Below, piece after piece: positions 7,425-16,168 of a stretch of DNA of 64,000 nucleotides. The DNA comes from Paenibacillus arenosi (lineage in GTDB: Bacteria > Bacillota > Bacilli > Paenibacillales > Paenibacillaceae), in the NCBI RefSeq assembly GCF_014841135.1, contig NZ_JACYTN010000017.1, forward strand, positions 1 through 64,000, given 5' to 3'. Position numbers and translations under genes: made by a program. How positions within the stretch are numbered: position 1 is the first letter of the stretch; every line of letters begins with the position of its first letter. The notes under the pieces were generated by a model, which was given only the letters and a program-made list of their open reading frames with translations, did no database searches and was not told the DNA's origin.

Positions 7425-8744
7425 ATGCCGATTGGCGGAGGAGCGTTTACGCTACAAAATAAAGTGTTACCAGGCGCATATATTAACTTTGTGTCTGCCG
7501 GGGGCGGTGTAACCGCGGGTGCTCGCGGTGTTGCTTCATTGCCTTTACAGTTGAATTGGGGTACTGAAGACAAGCTTATTCAGATGGATGCGGCTGATTT
7601 TAATAAACAGTCATTAACTGTATTTGGTTATGATGCGACTGCGCCAGAGTTGCTGCTTATTCGCGAGTGTTTTAAACGAGCAAAAACATTGCTTGTCTAT
7701 CGTGTAAATAGTGGCGGTGCTAAGGCGACAAAGACGACAGGTGGCCTTACGGCAACAGCCAAATATAGCGGAACGCGCGGCAACGATATTCGAGTAGCAG
7801 TATTGACGAATCCTGCTGGTGGATTTGATGTTGTTACTTACTTAGGCATGCAAGAGGTGGACAAGCAAACGGTAACTTCTGTTGCTAACTTGGTAGCGAA
7901 CGATTTCGTTACATTTGGTCCTACAGGAACGCTTGCAGCAGCTGCGGCAGCTCCATTAACTGGCGGTACCAATGGAACAGCTAACGGAACGACATACAGT
8001 AGCTATTTGACGGCTCTTGAAGTTGAGAACTTTAACGTACTAGGTTATCCAGGTACAGATACGAGTGTGAAGTCGTTGTTTGTGGCGTTTACGAAGCGAC
8101 TTCGTGAAGATGAAGGTAAAAAAGTAGTGTGTGTACTTCACAATCAGCCTGCTGATCATGAAGGTATTATTAACGTAAAGAACGGTGTCGTTCTTGAAGA
8201 TACAACCGTTGTTTCTGGTGATAAAGCGGTAGCGTGGGTAGCGGGTGCTACAGCAGCAGCGGAAATCAATCAAAGCTTAACAAACACGACCTATGACGGT
8301 GCTGTCGATGTCGATATCAAATATACGAAGAGTCAGTATGAAGCGGCGATCAAGGCGGGAGAGTTCGTGTTCTACGGCGAAGGCAGCAAAGCACGCGTGC
8401 TTTCTGACATTAACAGCTTGCTTACGTTTGGTGGCGGTAAGTCACCGGACTGGACGAGCAATCGTGTGATGCGAGTGATGGATGGTTGGGCCAACGATGT
8501 TGCACGTATTTTCGGCGCGTCTTATATCGGTCTTGTTACGAATAACGATACAGGTCGCCAATTATTTAAATCGGATCTGGTTGCCTTGGCACTTCAGTAT
8601 CAGGGAATTGGTGCGATTAGCAACTTTGATAGTGATGACATTACGATTGAGCAAGGCATTGGCAAACGTGATGTAGCTGTACATAGCGTGCTGCAACCTA
8701 ACGATAGTATGGAGAAGCTCTACATGACAGTTCAAGTCGTGTAG
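7425..8744 (+). CDS. xkdK: Contractile tail sheath protein
   Basis: This 439-residue protein begins with MPIGGGAFTLQNKVLPGAYINF, the characteristic N-terminus of XkdK-type sheath proteins. The middle domain contains the YSGTRGNDIRVAV block common in Firmicute sheaths, and the C-terminal domain carries DWTSNRVMRVMDGWANDVARIF and ends with MTVQVV. It polymerises around the tube and contracts on infection. It is followed by the tube gene, the canonical order. Confidence 0.93.
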   Translation: MPIGGGAFTLQNKVLPGAYINFVSAGGGVTAGARGVASLPLQLNWGTEDKLIQMDAADFNKQSLTVFGYDATAPELLLIRECFKRAKTLLVYRVNSGGAKATKTTGGLTATAKYSGTRGNDIRVAVLTNPAGGFDVVTYLGMQEVDKQTVTSVANLVANDFVTFGPTGTLAAAAAAPLTGGTNGTANGTTYSSYLTALEVENFNVLGYPGTDTSVKSLFVAFTKRLREDEGKKVVCVLHNQPADHEGIINVKNGVVLEDTTVVSGDKAVAWVAGATAAAEINQSLTNTTYDGAVDVDIKYTKSQYEAAIKAGEFVFYGEGSKARVLSDINSLLTFGGGKSPDWTSNRVMRVMDGWANDVARIFGASYIGLVTNNDTGRQLFKSDLVALALQYQGIGAISNFDSDDITIEQGIGKRDVAVHSVLQPNDSMEKLYMTVQVV

Positions 8745-8761
8745 GAGAGGGGGATATATAG

Positions 8762-9220
8762 ATGGCAAAATTACATGCACAAGATACGATTAATGGTAAA
8801 GAGGGCAGAGCGTATGCCCAAATTGACGGGAATAACGAGGAATTGTTTTTTGCTAAGACGATTGAAGCAACGATTGAGAAAAACAAATCCGAAATCAAAT
8901 CGATTGGTAAACGTATGACAGGACATAAGACAACGGGGATTACGGGTACTGGTAGCATGACCATCTACTACATGACGCCGTTGTTCCGTTCGTTGCTGAA
9001 GCAGTATAAGGATAAAGGACAAGACGTTTATTTTAATATGATGATCGAAAATGAAGACCCAGCTAGTGCAGCAGGCAAACAAGTAGTGAATTTGTTTGGG
9101 GTTAACCTCGATTCTACCATTTTGACGAAGCTGGATGGCGATTCTGACGATGCGCTCGATGAAGAAGCAGACTTCACGTTTGAAGACTTTAACATTGCAA
9201 AAGAGTTTAACAAAATTTAA
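8762..9220 (+). CDS. xkdM: Tail tube protein
   Basis: This 152-residue protein follows a GAGAGGGGG site. DTINGKEGRAYAQIDG at the N-terminus, the MTGHKTTGITGTGSMTIYY core and the acidic C-terminal DALDEEADFTFEDFNIAKEF match XkdM/tail core proteins of contractile phages. It forms the inner tube through which DNA passes. It lies between the sheath and tail chaperone genes. Confidence 0.92.
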   Translation: MAKLHAQDTINGKEGRAYAQIDGNNEELFFAKTIEATIEKNKSEIKSIGKRMTGHKTTGITGTGSMTIYYMTPLFRSLLKQYKDKGQDVYFNMMIENEDPASAAGKQVVNLFGVNLDSTILTKLDGDSDDALDEEADFTFEDFNIAKEFNKI

Positions 9221-9233
9221 GGAGGCTATGTAA

Positions 9234-9641
9234 ATGGGTAAACTACAAGATTTTTTAATGAATAGTGACGTGCAGGCGGAGGTACAGACGGAAGTGAGCA
9301 TCAAGCCGTTTCCGTTTCCGTTTGTGCTAAAAAGTATTACTGAGGCAGAAAATAAAGAGATTCGTAAAAGCTGTCAAAAAGCTACTTTTAATAAAAGAAC
9401 ACATCAGAAAGATGTGGAAACGGATGCGGACTTGTATGCGAACCGTCTTTTGATCGCCTGCTGTGTGGAGCCGAATTTTAAAGATGCAGCTTTGCAGAAG
9501 AAGTTCGGTGTTCTAGGAGCAGAAGCGCTTATTGATAAGTTGTTCAATCCAGGTCAATATGCAGAGCTTGTACAGCGTGTACAGCAGCTGAACGGATTCG
9601 AGACCGATATTAATGAGTTGGTAGAAGAAGCAAAAAACTAA
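9234..9641 (+). CDS. xkdN: Tail assembly chaperone, zero-frame product
   Basis: This 135-residue protein is encoded behind GGAGG. It matches XkdN-type tail assembly chaperones: PFPFPFVLKSITEAENKEIRKSC near residues 24-45 and QLNGFETDINELVEEAKN at the end. It is the equivalent of lambda gpG and coats the tape measure during assembly. The last two sense codons form a slippery heptamer, so a longer frameshift product is expected (see 9234-9817). Confidence 0.92.
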   Translation: MGKLQDFLMNSDVQAEVQTEVSIKPFPFPFVLKSITEAENKEIRKSCQKATFNKRTHQKDVETDADLYANRLLIACCVEPNFKDAALQKKFGVLGAEALIDKLFNPGQYAELVQRVQQLNGFETDINELVEEAKN

Positions 9642-9817
9642 TCCGGCAGGGCAACGGTGAAGCGAATTATGCGCACTATGCCCTGCACCGATTAAAAATT
9701 AGCCCGGATGAGCTCATGGATAAGCCTGTGCACGTCCGGGCTTTTATTTATGCAAGCATTGATTTGCAGCTTGAAAATGAAAAAAAGCAAGCTGACAAAG
9801 CGAAACGAAAGCGTTAA
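9234..9817 (+). CDS. Tail assembly chaperone, -1 frameshift product (G-T type)
   Basis: The heptamer A AAA AAC lies at 9632-9638 in the exact frame needed for -1 slippage, next to the zero-frame TAA. Reading in the -1 frame from 9638 adds 59 codons, beginning LIRQGNGEANYAHYALHRL and ending with a Lys/Arg-rich helix at TAA 9815-9817, 12 bases before the tape measure gene. The extension has normal coding character and contains a VHVRAFIYASIDLQ helix. This gives a 194-residue fusion equivalent to lambda gpG-T. The arrangement is known in tail operons; slippage here is inferred from sequence. Confidence 0.85.
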
Positions 9818-9829
9818 GGAGGTGAGCGA

Positions 9830-11824
9830 ATGTCAGTAGTAGCGGCAACGCTTGCGATACGCGATAACTTCTCCAATACGTTGAACCGTGCGGCACAAGG
9901 CACACAGCGTGTCATTCGATCCATGCAAGTATTGCAGACGCAAAGTGCAAGAACATCCCCTGCGCGGATGTTCACGGGTACGAGCAGTGCGATCAGTGGG
10001 GCAAGTCAACGGCTGGATGTGCTGAACAAGAAACAACGAGAAGCTGCCAAAAACGCCGAACAAGTAAAAAGTGCGTGGAGTGGGGTTAGAGGTGTTATGG
10101 TCGCAGCTGTCGCAGGTTTGGCTACGGGAGCAGGCTCAGCGATGCAGGCGGTTGATTCGTATACAAACAATAACGCCCGTCTAAATGGAATCAAAGATGA
10201 AAAGAAGCCGGATGAAAATTTGCAGAAGATGGTGTTTGGTGCTGCCCAGCGATCAGGGACTGGTTATAGCGACATGGTTGGAACGGTCTCTAAACTCGCA
10301 CTGTCGGCGGGGGGGTCTTTTAACGGGAACAATGAAATCGTTGCATTCTCAGAACTGATGCAGAAGTCATTTGCCGTGAACGGGGCATCAGCCGCGGAAC
10401 AGCAAGCAGGGATGGATCAGGTGACGCAAGCGATGGCGTCGGGCAAGCTGGAAGGGGCAGGGTTCGAATCCATGATGGCAAGTGCGCCGATGATGGTGCA
10501 AGCGATCGCAGATTTTACGGGTAAATCAACCGAAGAATTGAAAAAATTGTCTGCCGAAGGCTTAATTTCCGCTGACCTTATGAAAAGTGCATTATTAGCG
10601 GCTTCAGATGAGATTGAAGCAAAGTTTGAGGCGCTGCCGCGTACCTTTGAAGGTACATGGACACGGATCAAAAACTTTGCCGCTATGTCGTTTGCCGGTG
10701 TCATGCAAAGCATTAGCAATTTTTTGAATAGTGATATCGGCTCTGCGATGGTTACTGGCATTATGGTGGCGATCGCGACAATTGCTAGTGGTGTGGAAGG
10801 ATTGATCAACTTAATCTCGACCATAGCTTCGTTTGTAGAGTCCAATTGGGCAATTATTGGTCCAATTTTAACGGTAGCGGCTGTCATGGCCATCACGTAT
10901 TTAATTTCGTTAATATGGGCGTGGGGAGCAGCAGCTATCTCGATGTTATGGGCATGGGGAAGTGCAGCTCTCATAAATGGATTTAGGGCGTTTGCGGCCT
11001 TTATGTTAGCGAACTGGCCTATTTTGCTCATTGGTGCTGCCATTGGTATTTTAATTGTCATCTTGAACAATATGGGTGTTACCTTTGATCAAGTCCTTGG
11101 ATTTATAGGCGGTGCATTGTTTGGGTTATATGCTTTCTTCTATAACATAGTAATCCAAGTATGGAACATCTGGTCATCGTTTGCAGAGTTTTTTGCGAAT
11201 GTGTTTAACCATCCTGTGTATAGTATTAAGCGATTATTTGTGAATTTAGCGAATACGGTACTTGATATTGTGAAAGAGATTGCTGGGGCGATCGATGCAG
11301 TATTTGGGTCAAATTTGGCAAGTAGTGTCACGGGGCTTCAAAAGACGATGGACGATTGGCTGGGTGAAATGCCAGAAGGCTACAAGGTAACGCAAAAATT
11401 GGAGACAAAGTCGATTACCGAATATAGCAGCAAGGGCTATCAAGCAGGCTCTGACATGGCGAAAGGGATGCAAAATAAGATAAAGGAAATATCCTCTCAG
11501 TTTGACGGCAAAGCAAAGGAAGAAAACGGAGTAGATAAAGGGCCTAGCAAAGGATCAGGGGCAGGCATGATTCCGAATGTTGGAAAAGTCGGCGAAGTGG
11601 GCCAAATTAACAGCGAAGTGAACATTGGGGAAGAAGATTTGCAGATGATGAAAGATGTAGCGGAAATGCGCTATGTGCAAAACTTTGTAACGATGACGCC
11701 AACGATTGCGATGAACGCTAACATTAGTGAGAAAGTGGATGTTAACTACGTAATGGCTGAGATGGAGCGCCTTCTTAATAATGAGCTTGCCATGTCTGCT
11801 GAAGGAGTGTATCCAAAAGCATAA
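9830..11824 (+). CDS. xkdO: Tail tape measure protein
   Basis: This 664-residue protein follows AAGGAGGTGA. N-terminal helices are rich in Ala, Gln and Thr. Residues 85-280 include a TP901-type tape-measure core with MVGTVSKLALSAGGSF and MVQAIADFTGKSTEELKKLSAEG. Several hydrophobic segments lie about 300-450, as usual for tape measures that enter the host membrane. The C-terminus is charged and includes AEMRYVQNFVTMTPTIAMNANI, typical of XkdO. It sets tail length; at this size the tail would be short for a myovirus. Confidence 0.88.
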   Translation: MSVVAATLAIRDNFSNTLNRAAQGTQRVIRSMQVLQTQSARTSPARMFTGTSSAISGASQRLDVLNKKQREAAKNAEQVKSAWSGVRGVMVAAVAGLATGAGSAMQAVDSYTNNNARLNGIKDEKKPDENLQKMVFGAAQRSGTGYSDMVGTVSKLALSAGGSFNGNNEIVAFSELMQKSFAVNGASAAEQQAGMDQVTQAMASGKLEGAGFESMMASAPMMVQAIADFTGKSTEELKKLSAEGLISADLMKSALLAASDEIEAKFEALPRTFEGTWTRIKNFAAMSFAGVMQSISNFLNSDIGSAMVTGIMVAIATIASGVEGLINLISTIASFVESNWAIIGPILTVAAVMAITYLISLIWAWGAAAISMLWAWGSAALINGFRAFAAFMLANWPILLIGAAIGILIVILNNMGVTFDQVLGFIGGALFGLYAFFYNIVIQVWNIWSSFAEFFANVFNHPVYSIKRLFVNLANTVLDIVKEIAGAIDAVFGSNLASSVTGLQKTMDDWLGEMPEGYKVTQKLETKSITEYSSKGYQAGSDMAKGMQNKIKEISSQFDGKAKEENGVDKGPSKGSGAGMIPNVGKVGEVGQINSEVNIGEEDLQMMKDVAEMRYVQNFVTMTPTIAMNANISEKVDVNYVMAEMERLLNNELAMSAEGVYPKA

Positions 11825-11852
11825 ATAGCATATTAAAGAGGGTGTTGCAAAA

Positions 11853-12608
11853 ATGGGTTATCAAATGTTTTTGAAGCTCGAGGACAAGGTACTTCAAATT
11901 CCTGTCTTACCTGAAAAGCTGGAAATAAGCTCTCCTGGGCACAATGAAACCGTAACGGTATTAGGAATTGGCGAGATTAATAAGTTAAAACGTAAAGGAC
12001 TCCGTGAAGTTTCGTTTGAGTCCTTTTTTCCTGCACATTATGAACCTTATGTAGCTGGTTTTTTATTTGAACGGGTGGAGGCCGAGGACTCTGGAGAGCA
12101 AGTGAAGCAGACAAAGCAGGCATCGTCAATAAAGCCAGTGTATACGGACAAGACGTTGCCAGAGCCTATCCGTTGTATTCGGACCATTCAACTATTTCGA
12201 GAAGTAAACAGGCCTATTCAGTTTCTCCTGACGGGTACTGATTTAGATATTAATATCAAAATGGGTATTGAAGAGTTGAGTTATGATGAGCGTGCCGGTG
12301 AGGTTGGTGATATCTATTACCGTTTGAAATTGAAAGAATGGAGACCATATTCAGCAAAAACGCTCGGTCTGACCAAAGACAATAAAGCGCGGGCTGGTGC
12401 AGCTAAGCGTCCAGGCAGTCCTTCAGCATCGAAAACGCATACCGTAGTCAGAGGGGAAAGCTTATGGGCGATTTGCAAGAAACGTTACGATGATGGAGGC
12501 AAGTATCCTCAGCTGTATGCGAAGAATAAAGCGCTAATGGATAAACGGAACAAGGGTACAGGCTTGCCGAAATATACGATCTATCCGGGGCAGGTGTTGG
12601 TACTGTGA
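11853..12608 (+). CDS. xkdP: LysM baseplate/tail hub protein
   Basis: This 251-residue protein has an N-terminal beta domain (about 1-170) starting with MGYQMFLKLEDKVLQIPVLPE, as in XkdP. A C-terminal LysM domain begins near residue 195 with HTVVRGESLWAICKKRY and ends YTIYPGQVLVL. LysM binds peptidoglycan, fitting a protein between tape measure and hub. Its TGA overlaps the GTG of the next gene. Confidence 0.9.
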   Translation: MGYQMFLKLEDKVLQIPVLPEKLEISSPGHNETVTVLGIGEINKLKRKGLREVSFESFFPAHYEPYVAGFLFERVEAEDSGEQVKQTKQASSIKPVYTDKTLPEPIRCIRTIQLFREVNRPIQFLLTGTDLDINIKMGIEELSYDERAGEVGDIYYRLKLKEWRPYSAKTLGLTKDNKARAGAAKRPGSPSASKTHTVVRGESLWAICKKRYDDGGKYPQLYAKNKALMDKRNKGTGLPKYTIYPGQVLVL

Positions 12609-13555
12609 TCCGAGTTCGTTTTCAGAACAATAAGACAGGTAAGGGCTACGACATAACAACTTTAATTACCGACGCGAATTGGAATACGAAATTTGCTGGT
12701 TCGCCTGCTTCCTTTGAATTTACAATGATGAACGATGAGCAGATCAAAATAGATCATGGAAGTATCGTATCGTTTTTCATAGGCAAAGAGGGGTTGTTTC
12801 ACGGCTATGTGTTCAAATATTCGAAGTCGGATAAAGGTGAAACGAAAGTTGTTGCGTACGATCAACTGCGCTATTTGAAAAACAAAGATACGTACGTATT
12901 TAAAGGCAAGCGTGCCGATCAAATCGTTGCGCAAATCGCGGGTGATTTTGAGCTGAAGACAGGCCAGCTAAGCAATACGGGCTACGTCATTCCTTCCATG
13001 GTTGAGGATAGCAAATCACTGTTCGACATCATTTTAAAGGCGCTGTATCTTACGTTGATTAACAACAAGCAAAATTTTTATTTGTGGGATGACTTTGGGC
13101 AGATCCGTATTTCGAATACAGATAAAAGTCATCTTAATTTAATCATAGGCGATAACAGTCTAGCCACCAGCTATGACTACAGCAGCGATATAGATGGTGA
13201 AACGGCGAACCAAATTAAGCTTGTCCGTGACAATAAAGAGACAGGGAAACGAGATGTATACGTAGCGAAGGATACTACTTCCATGGCAAGGTGGGGCGTG
13301 CTGCAGCATTATGAAAAAGTAAATGAAAATTTGAATAAAGCACAAATTGAAAAACAAGCAGACAACATGCTTCTATTAAAAAATCGTCCAGAGCAATCGC
13401 TCAGTGTGGATGCACTGGCTAATTTGAAGGTACGTGCCGGTTGTGGTGTCTTTGTAGAAATAAGTGGGGTTGGACTGTCCGGCTGGTACATTGTCGAAGA
13501 ATGCAAGCATGATGTAATGAAGGAAACGATGAAATTAAAGCTGGTGGTGATGTAA
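12605..13555 (+). CDS. xkdQ: Tail hub protein, late control D-like
   Basis: This 316-residue protein starts at GTG 12605, overlapping xkdP by four bases. It resembles XkdQ/gpD-type baseplate hub proteins: VVAYDQLRYLKNKDTYVFKG near residue 85, a DDFGQIRI strand near 160, and a C-terminal small barrel RAGCGVFVEISGVGLSGWYIV. It forms the hub ring that the spike and tube attach to. Confidence 0.9.
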   Translation: MIRVRFQNNKTGKGYDITTLITDANWNTKFAGSPASFEFTMMNDEQIKIDHGSIVSFFIGKEGLFHGYVFKYSKSDKGETKVVAYDQLRYLKNKDTYVFKGKRADQIVAQIAGDFELKTGQLSNTGYVIPSMVEDSKSLFDIILKALYLTLINNKQNFYLWDDFGQIRISNTDKSHLNLIIGDNSLATSYDYSSDIDGETANQIKLVRDNKETGKRDVYVAKDTTSMARWGVLQHYEKVNENLNKAQIEKQADNMLLLKNRPEQSLSVDALANLKVRAGCGVFVEISGVGLSGWYIVEECKHDVMKETMKLKLVVM

Positions 13556-13797
13556 TGCTAAGTGACAAAATTAAACTCATTTCTATGCAGGCCAATACAG
13601 CTAGTGTGCCAGTTAGCGTTATGTTTGGACAAGTGCAGAAAGTGTCCCCGATTCACATATTAGTAGATAGTCGATTCGTCATTGATGGGGATATGGTCAT
13701 TATGTCTCGTGACCTGCCGGAACTTCTTGTTGGCGACTCTGTCATTCTGCTGCGCAATAATGGCGGGCAGCAGTTTGTCGTGTTGGGGAGGTTGTAG
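13555..13797 (+). CDS. xkdR: Baseplate protein XkdR-like (DUF2577)
   Basis: This 80-residue beta-rich protein starts in the stop of xkdQ (TAATG). The C-terminal DLPELLVGDSVILLRNNGGQQFVVLGRL is the small OB-like fold seen in XkdR/DUF2577 proteins, placed between hub and XkdS. It is somewhat shorter than many relatives, which are around 100 residues. The likely role is sealing the hub or seating the spike. Confidence 0.85.
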   Translation: MLSDKIKLISMQANTASVPVSVMFGQVQKVSPIHILVDSRFVIDGDMVIMSRDLPELLVGDSVILLRNNGGQQFVVLGRL

Positions 13798-13799
13798 CC

Positions 13800-14225
13800 A
13801 TGTCTTTACTTCCAGAACAGATCGGCACAGCCATTCCGATCACGGCTGTAGAGCTGGAGTTGCCTGAAGAGCAGACATCCCGTACGTATCGGCTTGATAT
13901 GGATAAGGGGCGTATTCAAGGCTTTGTCGATGAAATAGAAGCGATTAAGCAAGCCGTATATAAAGTGCTGCAGACGGAACGATTCATTTATCTCATTTAC
14001 AGCTGGAATTACGGCATTGAATTAGATGAAGTGTTGGGGGCAAATGAAGCGGTTATGCGCAGTGAACTCAAGCGTATCGTAACAGAAGCGCTGTTAGTAG
14101 ATGAACGCATAACAGAGGTAACAGATTTTCATATTGAATTGGTAGATAGGCGTACAGCGGCAGTAGAGTTTACTGTCGTTTCTATTTATGGACAAGTGCG
14201 TATCGAAGAGGAGGTGACCATTTAA
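13800..14225 (+). CDS. xkdS: Baseplate wedge protein XkdS-like (DUF2634, gp25 relative)
   Basis: This 141-residue protein has the gp25/DUF2634 pattern: RTYRLDMDKGRIQGFVDEIEAIKQAVYKVLQTERF, then YSWNYGIELDEVLG, then a C-terminal strand VEFTVVSIYGQVRIEEEV. The EAIKQAV...TERF..YSW..GI block is the family hallmark. It initiates sheath assembly at the baseplate. It lies directly before the baseplate J gene. Confidence 0.92.
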   Translation: MSLLPEQIGTAIPITAVELELPEEQTSRTYRLDMDKGRIQGFVDEIEAIKQAVYKVLQTERFIYLIYSWNYGIELDEVLGANEAVMRSELKRIVTEALLVDERITEVTDFHIELVDRRTAAVEFTVVSIYGQVRIEEEVTI

Positions 14226-14226
14226 C

Positions 14227-15312
14227 ATGACCTATTATGCAGATATGACATATGAACGCATTTTGGAGCGCAGCTTAAGCCGTGTGCCTGACGGCATAGA
14301 CAAGCGCGAGGGATCGATCATTTATGATGCGCTAGCACCCGCGGCAGCGGAATTGGCGCAAATCTATATTGAATTAGACGAAAATCGAAACCTGTCCTAT
14401 GCAGATACTGCATACGGGACATTTTTGGAACGTCGAACTGCAGAATTCGGAATCAATCGAGAAGCAGCCACCAAAGCACAGCGCAAAGGTTTATTTTATG
14501 GAGAATCCAATGCTCCGTTGGATATTCCAGTTGGAAGTCGGTTTTCATTGGAGGGCTTAAATTTCGTAGCTGTGAAAAAGATATTACCAGGTCAATATCA
14601 ACTGGAGTGTGAAGTTGCAGGGGTACAGGGAAATCAACAGTTTGGGGCCATGCTCCCTATCGATTATATTGCCAACTTAACTCGTGCCGAACTAACGGAT
14701 GTGTTAGTACCAGGTGAAGATGAAGAAACAGATGATATTTTGCGTGCTAGGTACAGTAACGCAGTAAACGAAAAGCCGTTCGGGGGCAATATTGCTGACT
14801 ATAAACGAGAAATAGAGGAAATAAACGGGGTCGGTGGAGTAAAGGTGTATCCAACATGGCAAGGTGGGGGCACTGTCAAATGTACGATTATTACAAGTGA
14901 ACACAACGTACCAGATCCTGCTTTGGTGACACAAGTACAGACATTCGTAGATCCGACGGTTAGCAGTGGGCTTGGAAATGGGCTTGCTCCTATTGGACAC
15001 AAGGTTACAATCGCGGCTGTAGTGAACACCCTTGTAAATGTAACGACAAGAGTTACGCTGCAACAAGGCGTGACAGTGGGACAAGTACAGGCGGACATTG
15101 AAAAAGCAATTCGAGACTATCTTTTAGGTCTATGCAAGTCATGGAAAGATGAAAATCAACTAGTGGTTCGTATTGCTCAGATTGATGCACGGTTGTTAAC
15201 TGTAACGGGTGTTGAAGATGTCATGGATACCAAGCTAAATGGTGCTGTATCCAATATAACGTTAGGCACAGACGATATTCCAAAATTGGGGACGGTGGTC
15301 ATAAGTGTCTAA
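14227..15312 (+). CDS. xkdT: Baseplate J family protein
   Basis: This 361-residue protein has the baseplate J layout. The N-terminal helix has RILERSLSRVPDGIDKREGSIIYDALAPAAAEL, followed by TFLERRTAEFGI and VPVGSRF-like strands. The middle has EDEETDDILRARY and KPFGGNIADYKREIEEINGVGGVKVYP, and the C-terminus ends in TDDIPKLGTVVISV. It forms the baseplate wedge with XkdS and XkdU, and overlaps xkdU by eight bases. Confidence 0.94.
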   Translation: MTYYADMTYERILERSLSRVPDGIDKREGSIIYDALAPAAAELAQIYIELDENRNLSYADTAYGTFLERRTAEFGINREAATKAQRKGLFYGESNAPLDIPVGSRFSLEGLNFVAVKKILPGQYQLECEVAGVQGNQQFGAMLPIDYIANLTRAELTDVLVPGEDEETDDILRARYSNAVNEKPFGGNIADYKREIEEINGVGGVKVYPTWQGGGTVKCTIITSEHNVPDPALVTQVQTFVDPTVSSGLGNGLAPIGHKVTIAAVVNTLVNVTTRVTLQQGVTVGQVQADIEKAIRDYLLGLCKSWKDENQLVVRIAQIDARLLTVTGVEDVMDTKLNGAVSNITLGTDDIPKLGTVVISV

Positions 15313-15889
15313 GTTAATGGATTACCTCCCCCGTTTATATGAAGATATTCTCGAAATGATCGAGTTAACGAAAACAGAAGAAATAGAGCTGCAAGTAGCT
15401 AGACAAGCTGTCCAACAGTTGCTAGATGACCAGTACGTACTTACGGCAAGTGAAGATGGAATAAGGCGGCGGGAGCGCATACTCAAAATACAGGCTGATC
15501 CTACTGCAGAATCTTTAGACTTTAGGCGTAAGCGAATCATTAATCGCTACTCTACTAAGCCGCCATTTACGATAAGGTATTTGCAGGAAAGGTTGGATTA
15601 TCTGGTCGGTACTGGCCGGGCGCTTGCTACGATTGATGTGCAAACATTCATTTTGACGGTAACGACTGCAATTGATGATGCCAGCTTATTTAAGGAAGTC
15701 GAGCATACGATCAAGACGATCCTTCCGGCCAACATTGTTTATCAGCAATCTACGGCACTCGAAGATCAGATTACTATGCAGGAGAGTATTGCATCACAGG
15801 TATTACATCGAGGAATGAAGTTATCTACATCATGGAAGCTAGGTACAACACCATTCTCAACTTCGGGGCAGGAGGTGGTAGTCAAATGA
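15305..15889 (+). CDS. xkdU: Baseplate wedge protein XkdU-like (DUF2313)
   Basis: This 194-residue protein starts at GTG 15305 after GGTGG. It has the DUF2313 hallmarks: YLPRLYEDILEMIEL at the N-terminus, ATDDGIRRRERIL-type helix near 55-65, a YSTKPPFTIRYLQERL block near 80-95, and VEHTIKTILPANIVYQ near 130-145. It connects baseplate to tail fibres. The end overlaps the next gene by four bases. Confidence 0.92.
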   Translation: MSKLMDYLPRLYEDILEMIELTKTEEIELQVARQAVQQLLDDQYVLTASEDGIRRRERILKIQADPTAESLDFRRKRIINRYSTKPPFTIRYLQERLDYLVGTGRALATIDVQTFILTVTTAIDDASLFKEVEHTIKTILPANIVYQQSTALEDQITMQESIASQVLHRGMKLSTSWKLGTTPFSTSGQEVVVK

Positions 15890-16167
15890 TAACAGCAAGC
15901 TATTTGAATGATCTAGCAGTTTACACAAATACACGGATTACAAAGGTAGTTATCAATGACACCCATACCATTGACCAATTTGAAATAAAAGAAGCGACAG
16001 CTAGTGACTTATTGATTAAATATATGGTGCGGCAAGGCACGGTGCAGGCAGTAAATAAAATCGACTTGCGAGATGTAAACGATAAAGTGATCAGCACGAA
16101 TAATGTTTATGTGCCTATAACGTCAGATACGCTGCTATTGCAGCGCATTAAAATTAGGGAGGTGTAG
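15886..16167 (+). CDS. Small tail protein between baseplate and tail fibre
   Basis: This 93-residue protein starts at ATG 15886 behind GGAGGTGG; the frame is open further upstream but that part overlaps xkdU. It is beta-rich with a repeated Ile/Val/Thr pattern, ITKVVINDTHTIDQFEIKEA, and ends two bases before the tail fibre start. Similar short proteins occur at this place in Paenibacillus and Bacillus prophages. Its role is unknown; a fibre adaptor is possible. Confidence 0.7.
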   Translation: MITASYLNDLAVYTNTRITKVVINDTHTIDQFEIKEATASDLLIKYMVRQGTVQAVNKIDLRDVNDKVISTNNVYVPITSDTLLLQRIKIREV

Positions 16168-16168
16168 C

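Noticed and set aside
10417-11070. 217-codon minus-strand frame in the tape measure gene.
   Set aside because: Ala/Ile-rich mirror of the tape measure coding frame without a ribosome site.
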